From: JBMNUL01 sp050946255
GTDB lineage: Bacteria > Actinomycetota > Coriobacteriia > Coriobacteriales > CADBOM01
Length of the DNA stretch: 11,474 bases
Assembly (NCBI GenBank): GCA_050946255.1
Contig: JBMNUL010000082.1
Span: forward strand, 1 to 11,474
Reading direction: 5' to 3'
Position 1 is the stretch's first letter. The number at the start of each line of letters is the position of its first letter. Of this stretch, positions 6,424 through 11,474 are shown piece after piece. Both the position numbers and the translations under genes were made by a program. Under the pieces are notes generated by a model. It was not told where the DNA came from. It was given only the letters and a program-made list of their open reading frames with translations, and did no database searches.

Positions 6424-6682
6424 TTAAACGCCTTCATAGGATGGCGCAGAACTGTAACAGGTTCGAGATATCAGACTATTAATTGCCCAGGAAGAGCCAA
6501 AGACATCCTAAGACATGTTAAACGTTTGTCTGCGGTAATGGGCAGTCCAAACAGACGAATGCCAATAACACGATACCAGACCTTGAGAAAATCAAAATGG
6601 CACCGGGTGAATCCCAATTTCTTCTTCTAGAACTAACACTTTCCGATGTCTGCTCCGATTACACAACTGCACCGGTCTCCCT
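6424..6682. other. 259-bp spacer between menG end and glycosyltransferase start
   Basis: I see no gene here. The - strand should hold the glycosyltransferase promoter and the 3' end of the menG transcript, but neither a clear -35/-10 pair nor a terminator hairpin with T-run was found. AGACAT is repeated exactly 10 bp apart (6501-6506 and 6511-6516), which would place both copies on one face of the helix. GTCTG (6528-6532) and CAGAC (6552-6556) form a loose dyad. Confidence 0.4.
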
Positions 6683-7387
6683 TTAAGCCTTCTCGGGAAC
6701 TACCCCCAAGTGCAGTGCCGCAGCCCCAAAGAGGAAGGCCTGCACGGTCACATATTTCAGCCCCACCTTCTTGAAGAGCGCTGCAAGCTCATCCTTTCGC
6801 AGGAAATCCATCGTGCTCTCGTAAAGCCACTCGTACTGCTTGTGCTTTGTGAAACCACCGCCGAGGAAAGTCATTATGTACTTGTAGTAGAGCTTGTAGA
6901 AGGGGACTATCAGCTCGTCATCCGGAACGGAGGCGTCAAGACAGGCGACGATTCCACCGGGGCGGACAACCCTCATCATCTCGCTGAGGACCTTCTCGTA
7001 ATCAGGGGTGTTGCGGAGACCAAAGCTAATCACTGCGGAGTCGAACGTGGAGTCATCGAACGGAAGCGACAACGCGTTCCCCTCAACGAGCATAACGTTG
7101 TCGAGGTCCTTCGTCCTTGCTCTCGCGACGTTAAGCATCTCCTCTGAGAAATCCAGACCCACAACGAAAATATCGGGGTGCGATCTGGCAATCTTCTCGG
7201 TTATGTCGCCAGTGCCGCAGCAGACATCGAGGACCTTTCCAAGGTCGGATGTCCTTGTGGCAGCGACCGCCTTGTCAACGAGGTCCTTCTTCCATGAACG
7301 ATGCATGCCGAAGCTGATACTGTCGTTGGCAGCATCGTACTGGTCGGCAATGGACTCGAAGACACCGTGAACTTGCTCTTTGCCCAT
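6683..7387 (-). CDS. menG: Demethylmenaquinone methyltransferase (UbiE/MenG)
   Basis: It methylates demethylmenaquinone to menaquinone with S-adenosylmethionine, the last step of quinone synthesis. UbiE/MenG signatures are VFESIADQYDAAN (9-21), SFGMHRSWKK (25-34), the SAM-binding LDVCCGTGD (53-61), GLDFSEEML (77-85), FGLRNTPD (122-129) and EMMRVVRPGG (136-145). It is 234 residues long. The start at 7387 (MGKEQ) is chosen because AGGAG at 7397-7401 is nine bases away. The in-frame ATG at 7394-7396 abuts that site and could not use it. The ribosome site overlaps the menA stop, so translation is coupled to menA, which makes its substrate. ubiE would be the ubiquinone-side name, but no ubiquinone gene is seen. 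Confidence 0.93.
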   Translation of the reverse strand: MGKEQVHGVFESIADQYDAANDSISFGMHRSWKKDLVDKAVAATRTSDLGKVLDVCCGTGDITEKIARSHPDIFVVGLDFSEEMLNVARARTKDLDNVMLVEGNALSLPFDDSTFDSAVISFGLRNTPDYEKVLSEMMRVVRPGGIVACLDASVPDDELIVPFYKLYYKYIMTFLGGGFTKHKQYEWLYESTMDFLRKDELAALFKKVGLKYVTVQAFLFGAAALHLGVVPEKA

Positions 7388-7399
7388 GACGATCATCTC

Positions 7400-8386
7400 C
7401 TAGAGAATCATCGAAACGGTGATCGCGATAATGTAAGCACCGTTGATGTAAAGGTTCGCCTTATTTATAGCACCCATAGATGGACCTCTCACCTCGTGGG
7501 AGAGATTCGTGACGAGCGTCTTTCTAATCGTGGGCAACCCGAAGAAGAGCACGACGAGGGAAGCCCAGAAGCCACTCGGGAAGAACCAGAAGGCGATGTG
7601 GAGGACCACCGCAATCCAGAGCAGCACGAAGACCCTGTAGACCATGAGGCTGCGCTTGCGCCCCAACACCACGGGAAGGGTGTGCCTGCCAGAAGGCTCG
7701 TCACGCTCGATATCGCAGTTGTTCTGCGTTGCCATGATCATCCCCACACCAATGATGAGGGGCACGGTGCAGTAGATGGCGACCCACCAATCGATTTGCA
7801 AAAACACGTCGAACAGGCCATTTTGTGGAAAGGTGAGGGCCGCGAAGACGCATATGTCTGCCAGGGGAATCAGACACCCCATCACAACTCCGCTGAAGAT
7901 CTCCCCGAGCGGAAGATACGAGATCGGAATCTTGCCCGACGAGTAGCAGACGGCAACGATGACGCCGATTATCCCGAATATCAACGGGACGATGCTCCCG
8001 CAGATGAAAAGGCACACTACCCCGCATGAGAATCCAATGGCCATGTAGGCGATGCCCAAAGCGAGCACGTGCTTCGGGTTCGGGTTCTCGTATACCAGAA
8101 CGGCATCGGTAGGGTCGTCGGAATTCTCAAGGGTATCTGTACCCTTGCGGAAATCCGCCCAGTCGTTCAACGTGTTGACGGCACTCTGCATGAGCACTGC
8201 AACCGCGAGGAGAAGGACCCAGACGCCTGGCCAGAACGTGTAGCCCGCGGCCATGCTGAACACACCGCCGAACACGGTCGTGAGAATAGATGGGCCAGGC
8301 CACGTATGGGGCGCGGCGAGCCTGAGGCACATTATCGGGGTGAGCTTGTTGTAGCCGTCACCGTTTGAAGCATCGTTTTTGGTCAT
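7400..8386 (-). CDS. menA: 1,4-dihydroxy-2-naphthoate polyprenyltransferase (UbiA family)
   Basis: This integral membrane prenyltransferase attaches the isoprenoid tail to the naphthoate head group, giving demethylmenaquinone for MenG encoded just after it. Both aspartate-rich motifs of the UbiA family are present: NDWADFRKGTD (74-84) and NNCDIERDEPSGRHTLPV (222-239), with Asp225 and Asp229. The second resembles the DIxxDxxxGkrTL box of MenA. About eight hydrophobic segments alternate with short loops. The ATG at 8386 gives 328 residues and has GGGAAG at 8395-8400. A TTG at 8413 (337 residues) with AAGGA three bases upstream is an alternative. It follows ackA closely. MqnP of the futalosine pathway is a related alternative, but the MenG partner does not decide between them. 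Confidence 0.88.
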   Translation of the reverse strand: MTKNDASNGDGYNKLTPIMCLRLAAPHTWPGPSILTTVFGGVFSMAAGYTFWPGVWVLLLAVAVLMQSAVNTLNDWADFRKGTDTLENSDDPTDAVLVYENPNPKHVLALGIAYMAIGFSCGVVCLFICGSIVPLIFGIIGVIVAVCYSSGKIPISYLPLGEIFSGVVMGCLIPLADICVFAALTFPQNGLFDVFLQIDWWVAIYCTVPLIIGVGMIMATQNNCDIERDEPSGRHTLPVVLGRKRSLMVYRVFVLLWIAVVLHIAFWFFPSGFWASLVVLFFGLPTIRKTLVTNLSHEVRGPSMGAINKANLYINGAYIIAITVSMIL

Positions 8387-8431
8387 CAAATCATCTTCCC
8401 GAACATTGCGCAAAGGTCCTTCGAACAGGCC

Positions 8432-9691
8432 TCAGTATGCCCATGGATCCGAGATGTCGACTCCAAGGGCTATCAAAGCGGTGTCGTTGGCGATCTCGGC
8501 CTCCTCATCGGTGGGGATGACGAGAACCTTCACGGATGACCTGTCAGTGGAGATTATCCTCTCCTTGTTGCTGGAAGAATGGTTTCTGGCCTCATCGATC
8601 TCGATGCCGAAAGGCTCGAGACCCCTGAAGATCAGCCTGCGGGCATAGGAGTCATGCTCCCCCACTCCAGCAGTCAGGACGATCGCATCGATTCCCGCCA
8701 GCTCGAAGGCATATGACCCGATGGTGCGTCGGATTGAGAACAGGAAGATGTCATATGCGAGCTCGGCCTGGGTATCGCCGTAGCGAATCACCTCTTTGAG
8801 GTCCCTGAGGTCGCTGGAGGTTCCCGAGACCCCAAGAAATCCAGACTCCTTGTTCAGAATCTCGTCCATTTGATGGGGAGTGAGGTTCTCCTTCTCCATG
8901 ATCGCGGTGATGATCGCCGGATCCACCGAACCGGACCTCGTGTTCATCATAACCCCATCAAGCGGTGTATATCCCATGGATGTGTCCATGCTGTACCCGT
9001 GGTCGATGGCGCAAAGCGATGCACCGGCGCCGATATGGCAGGTGATCATCTTGAGGGTCCTCAAGTCCTTGTGGAGGAATTCAGCAGCACGCCGCGAGAC
9101 GTACTTGTGCGATATGCCGTGGAACCCGTACTTTCGAATCCCGTACTTCTCGTAGTACCTGTAGGGAATGGGATAGATGTAGCTCCTGCGCGGCATCGTC
9201 TGGTGAAATGCCGTGTCGAACGCAGCGACCTGCATCGCCTTCGGGAACAGCTCCTTGGTCCGCTGAATCGAATGTATTGCAAACGGGTTGTGGAGTGGGG
9301 CCAGGTCGGAATACTGCCTGATGACGTCGATGACATGCTCGTCGACCTTCATGGAACAAGAGAACTTGTCCCCTGCATGGGCAACCCTGTGCCCTATTGC
9401 ATCGACTTCGGACAGGTCGTCGAGAGGAGCACCCGGAATATCGACGAGGGCCTTGATAACGAGGTCGAAGGCCTCGTCCAAATCCGCCACGTCAACAGCC
9501 TGGAAAGTCTCGCCCAAAACGTTTCTGTTAATGAAGTGGGGGTTCTCAAGCCCGATGTTCTCAACGTTTCCGGAAGAAAGAGTATCGAGTTGAGGATCGG
9601 GATTGCCCTTCTCGTCCACCACTGTGGTATCGCAGTCGAAAAGCTTGTACTTGAGCGAGCTAGAACCCGCATTGAAAACCAGGATCTTCAC
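8432..9691 (-). CDS. ackA: Acetate kinase, divergent active site
   Basis: It interconverts acetyl phosphate plus ADP with acetate plus ATP, as an ASKHA-fold enzyme. Family features are FNAGSSSLKY (6-15), GHRVAH (100-105, Arg102), FDTAFHQTMP (158-167, catalytic Asp159), YGFHGISH (188-195), DTSMGYTPLDG (236-246), TRSGSVDPAI (251-260, Arg252), TAGVGEH (340-346) and the Glu pair at 396-397. Several normally fixed positions differ: HAG for HGG, HGISH for HGTSH, GAG (Ala222) for GNG, MMNTR for MMGTR and GEH for GEN. Its 419 residues exceed the usual 395-405 because of extra residues near 25-60. The start is GTG, with AAGGGGG at 9700-9706. It overlaps the upstream receiver gene by GTGA. No pta is in the window. 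A related acyl kinase (propionate or butyrate) is possible. Confidence 0.88.
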   Translation of the reverse strand: MKILVFNAGSSSLKYKLFDCDTTVVDEKGNPDPQLDTLSSGNVENIGLENPHFINRNVLGETFQAVDVADLDEAFDLVIKALVDIPGAPLDDLSEVDAIGHRVAHAGDKFSCSMKVDEHVIDVIRQYSDLAPLHNPFAIHSIQRTKELFPKAMQVAAFDTAFHQTMPRRSYIYPIPYRYYEKYGIRKYGFHGISHKYVSRRAAEFLHKDLRTLKMITCHIGAGASLCAIDHGYSMDTSMGYTPLDGVMMNTRSGSVDPAIITAIMEKENLTPHQMDEILNKESGFLGVSGTSSDLRDLKEVIRYGDTQAELAYDIFLFSIRRTIGSYAFELAGIDAIVLTAGVGEHDSYARRLIFRGLEPFGIEIDEARNHSSSNKERIISTDRSSVKVLVIPTDEEAEIANDTALIALGVDISDPWAY

Positions 9692-10080
9692 CGGTTGATC
9701 CCCCTTATCTGCTCAAGATGCTTTCGCTCGATTATGGAAATGCACTCGTCGATGTCATCTCTGTTCGTTGGCTTTGGAAGGTGGCAGAGCGGTTTTATCC
9801 CGAACGCCTGAGGCTTGTAGTCCCTGTAGGCGGACATGAGCACTATAAGGGGAACCCTTTCCATCTTTGGAAGGGCATCCTTCAAGATGGTCGAAGTCGG
9901 GTCGGCGATATCCCAATCTAGGAAAACGACATCGATTCCCCCTTGGAGCATCTTTGCAACCGTCTCGGGAAAGCTCACGGCTTCCTTTACTATCTTGATC
10001 CTGCCGGTATCCTCGAGCTGATGCCTGAGTTCAACTCTGGCAGGCGCCTCATCATCGGCGATCATGGCCTCGAAAATCAT
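9688..10080 (-). CDS. Stand-alone response-regulator receiver domain protein
   Basis: The 130 residues make one CheY-like receiver and nothing else. The acidic pair is Asp9-Asp10 (IADDEAPARVELRH, as in LytTR/AlgR-type regulators). The phospho-acceptor is Asp55 in VVFLDWD (51-57). The switch residue is Ser83 in MSAYRDY (82-88), and the conserved lysine is Lys103 in HLPKP (100-104). The DNA-binding LytTR half is absent, so output must go through a protein partner. The start at 10080 is chosen over the ATG at 10110 because GGAGG at 10087-10091 is six bases away. The stop overlaps the ackA GTG by four bases, so the two products are made together. No histidine kinase is encoded here; acetyl phosphate is a plausible phosphodonor, by inference. 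Confidence 0.85.
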   Translation of the reverse strand: MIFEAMIADDEAPARVELRHQLEDTGRIKIVKEAVSFPETVAKMLQGGIDVVFLDWDIADPTSTILKDALPKMERVPLIVLMSAYRDYKPQAFGIKPLCHLPKPTNRDDIDECISIIERKHLEQIRGINR

Positions 10081-10113
10081 CTGTTTCCTCCATTGCGACC
10101 GCAAATGCATCTT

Positions 10114-10135
10114 GCCCGGACATAATGAGCCGGGC
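10114..10135. repeat. GCCCGG/CCGGGC dyad upstream of the receiver gene
   Basis: A perfect 6-bp inverted repeat (10114-10119 and 10130-10135) has a 10-base centre. It falls at the predicted transcription start of the - strand promoter, a position suited to a repressor site or a leader hairpin. Confidence 0.4.
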
Positions 10136-10139
10136 TATT

Positions 10140-10168
10140 AATATATCTCTAATTGCGATGTCCATTGA
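10140..10168 (-). promoter_or_regulatory. Possible promoter of the receiver-ackA-menA-menG operon
   Basis: On the - strand TATATT (10145-10140) matches the -10 consensus at five of six positions and lies in an AT-rich patch. A weak -35, TTCAAT (10168-10163), is 17 bp upstream. Transcription would start near 10133 and read through the GCCCGG dyad to the ATG at 10080. Confidence 0.35.
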
Positions 10169-10381
10169 ATTCTAATGTATTGGGCATCTCCATGCACAAG
10201 ATACGGCATGTCCGGCTTGCAATTGGCGCATGAGGACGCCTGATGCAACGCACTTGAAAGACATCCCGGCATAGCCTCAAGTTATGCAAGCACACTCGCC
10301 TGTCGGTGTCACCCCAAATGAATCCTTAATGAAATATCAAGTTGATTGATTACCTTGCCGAAGGCTTTACAATTTTAATAC

Positions 10382-10409
10382 TTTACATTCGAAGCCGAAC
10401 CGATATTCT
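10382..10409 (+). promoter_or_regulatory. Probable promoter of the Old Yellow Enzyme-type reductase
   Basis: TTTACA (10382-10387, five of six) and TATTCT (10404-10409, four of six) are 16 bp apart in an AT-rich stretch. The predicted start near 10416 coincides with TTGACACGTTCAA (10415-10427), a short dyad that could be an operator. TTGACA at 10415-10420 could itself be a -35, but the matching -10 (TGCATT, 17 bp on) is poor. Confidence 0.4.
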
Positions 10410-10423
10410 AAATTTTGACACGT

Positions 10424-10466
10424 TCAACATGCGTTTCTGCATTTCGCTGATCGCTGCGCATGTTGA
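10424..10466 (+). repeat. Perfect 10-bp inverted repeat in the reductase leader
   Basis: TCAACATGCG (10424-10433) and CGCATGTTGA (10457-10466) are exact complements with a 23-base spacer. With TTGA at 10415-10418 there are three TTGA-type half sites in 52 bp. The right arm ends 11 bases before AGGAGG (10478-10483), the strong ribosome site of the next gene. It could be a regulator binding site or an mRNA stem. Confidence 0.6.
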
Positions 10467-10490
10467 CAGGAAGACAGAGGAGGAAAACAC

Positions 10491-11474
10491 ATGTACGAGA
10501 GCAAGTACCCGCATCTGTTCGAGCCGATCATACTCAACAGAACGTACTTCAAGAACCGCATCTTCGCCTCTCCACAGGGCACGAGCCTGAGCACCTATGG
10601 CAACCAGCCCACCACGGAGAACATGATGTTCTACGAGCGCAAGGCAATGGGCGGATGCGCTTCGGTCTGCTATGGAGATGCCACGGTCGACAGCGAGCTT
10701 GGAATGGGCAACGGCCCGCACATCCACATGGATGACTTCGGCAACTGCGTGCACCTGAACCGCATGGCCAAGGGCGTCAGCAGGCACGGAGCAGTGGCTT
10801 CCATCGAGCTAAACCACTGCGGAGCCTCCTCGAGGGTCTCTTACGATATGGGCCACAAAATCTACGGAGCCATCGCCACCGACACCAAGAACTTCCACCA
10901 CGAGGGCGACATCATCGCCTATGAGATGCCCCCGGAGATCATAGAACGCACAATCGAGAAGTTCGCAAACGCGGCATGGCTTGCATACCACACTGGATTC
11001 GGCATGGTCACGATCCACGGTGGACATGGTTGGCTGCTCACCCAGTTCATGCACCCCTCCAACAACCGCAAGGACGAATGGGGCGGAAGCTTCGAGAACA
11101 GGATGAGGTTCCCGATTGCCGTCTGCGAGGCAATCCGCAAGAAGTGCCCGAGGCTGGTCATCGAGATGCGAATCTCAGGCTCCGAGGTCTACAAGGGAGG
11201 CTACGACCTGGATTACGGAATCGAGATCGCCAAGGCGCTCGACAAGTCCAACTTCGTCGACCTGATCCACGTTTCCGCAGGCTGCCATGAACGCGACGAG
11301 GTGTTCACAATCACGCATCCGAACATGTTCCTCCCCGATGGCGTAAACGTTAAGTACGCTGCAGAGATCAAGAAACATGTCGAGCACCCGGTTGCATGCG
11401 TCGGAGCCCTCTGCGACGTCGAGATGATGGAGGACATCATCGCCTCCGGCAAGGCAGATGTCGTGGAGCTCGCA
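10491..11474 (+). CDS. NADH:flavin oxidoreductase / Old Yellow Enzyme family reductase (C-terminus cut by window)
   Basis: The visible 328 residues form the FMN-binding TIM barrel of the 2-enoate reductase/BaiCD/TMADH group. Evidence is the N-terminus YPHLFEPIILNRTYFKNRIF (6-25), ELNHCGASSR (106-115) at the usual QLxHxGR site, IHGGHGWLLTQF (175-186) with the active-site histidines 176 and 179, the NNRKDEWGGSFENRMRF block (191-207), and VACVGALCDVEMMEDIIASG (301-320) for the phosphate-binding loop. Long members carry a 4Fe-4S cluster and an FAD/NAD domain after about residue 330, exactly where the window ends, so the full length is unknown. The start is clear: AGGAGG lies seven bases before ATG. 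Such enzymes reduce activated C=C bonds with NADH. The substrate (bile acid, isoflavone, enoate or other) cannot be told. Confidence 0.88.
   Translation, partial: MYESKYPHLFEPIILNRTYFKNRIFASPQGTSLSTYGNQPTTENMMFYERKAMGGCASVCYGDATVDSELGMGNGPHIHMDDFGNCVHLNRMAKGVSRHGAVASIELNHCGASSRVSYDMGHKIYGAIATDTKNFHHEGDIIAYEMPPEIIERTIEKFANAAWLAYHTGFGMVTIHGGHGWLLTQFMHPSNNRKDEWGGSFENRMRFPIAVCEAIRKKCPRLVIEMRISGSEVYKGGYDLDYGIEIAKALDKSNFVDLIHVSAGCHERDEVFTITHPNMFLPDGVNVKYAAEIKKHVEHPVACVGALCDVEMMEDIIASGKADVVELA

Larger units (their letters stand above)
10111..10490. promoter_or_regulatory. Divergent control region between receiver operon and reductase
   Basis: This gene-free stretch of about 380 bp separates two divergent transcription units. 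It contains an imperfect dyad GATGTCCA (10156-10163)/TGGGCATC (10180-10187). It also contains a two-part hairpin TTGCA-att-GGCG (10217-10228)/CGCC-tga-TGCAA (10237-10248). CCGGACAT (10116-10123) and ATGTCCGG (10208-10215) form an inverted pair 84 bp apart, and TTTACA occurs twice 16 bp apart (10366, 10382). I see no tRNA, no ORF with a ribosome site, and no riboswitch I can name. Confidence 0.5.

Noticed and set aside
7301..8029. Open frame of 242 codons on the + strand over menA/menG
   Set aside because: The highly charged His/Asp/Glu-rich translation is the mirror of membrane-helix codons in menA, not a protein.
8870..9811. Open frame of 313 codons on the + strand
   Set aside because: It lies antisense to ackA and the receiver end, lacks a ribosome site and has no recognisable domain.
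10080..10110. Longer start for the receiver protein at 10110
   Set aside because: GGAGG at 10087-10091 lies inside the extension and is ideally placed for the ATG at 10080.
10415..10443. TTGACA at 10415-10420 as -35 of the reductase promoter
   Set aside because: The only -10 at 17 bp is TGCATT, which matches poorly; the TTTACA/TATTCT pair upstream is better.
1..11474. CRISPR arrays, insertion sequences, tRNA or rRNA genes
   Set aside because: No spaced direct repeats, transposase motifs or tRNA-like folds were seen on either strand.

Overview
The window looks like chromosomal core DNA from a high-GC, anaerobic, menaquinone-using bacterium. A gut actinobacterium of the Coriobacteriia/Eggerthellales kind fits best. 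The reasons are codon use rich in C/G, a short anaerobe-type ThiC, MenA/MenG, an acetate kinase, and a large NADH:flavin reductase of the Old Yellow Enzyme type. This placement is inference from gene content, not from a marker gene.

Region 1 (1-3900, + strand) is a thiamine gene cluster: thiD, thiC, thiM and thiE. ThiC makes HMP-P from AIR, ThiD phosphorylates it to HMP-PP, ThiM phosphorylates salvaged thiazole alcohol, and ThiE joins the two halves to thiamine phosphate. No gene for de novo thiazole synthesis (thiG/S/F/H) and no thiL is present here. I found no TPP riboswitch core in the leaders of thiC or thiM; each leader instead holds competing inverted repeats. A short coding tail of an upstream gene probably overlaps the thiD start.

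Region 2 (3901-5072, + strand) is trpS with its own likely promoter and leader hairpin. Its 3' end overlaps convergent gtrA by 7 bp. A perfect 10-bp GCAA-loop hairpin lying inside the gtrA coding sequence probably ends trpS transcription.

Region 3 (5066-6423, - strand) is a family 2 glycosyltransferase followed by a GtrA-like four-helix membrane protein. This is the usual pair for moving sugars on a polyprenyl-phosphate carrier. A gene-free spacer of 259 bp (6424-6682) separates it from the next operon.

Region 4 (6683-10080, - strand) reads as one operon: a stand-alone response-regulator receiver domain, then ackA starting at a GTG that overlaps the receiver stop by 4 bases, then menA, then menG/ubiE. 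It joins a phosphoryl-signalling domain to acetate/acetyl-phosphate metabolism and to the last two steps of menaquinone synthesis. The acetate kinase differs from the family at several active-site motifs. This receiver-AckA coupling is the most unusual thing in the window.

Region 5 (10081-10490) is a divergent control region of about 400 bp with promoters on both sides and several dyads. Region 6 (10491-11474, + strand) is the N-terminal 328 residues of an Old Yellow Enzyme-family reductase that runs off the window end.
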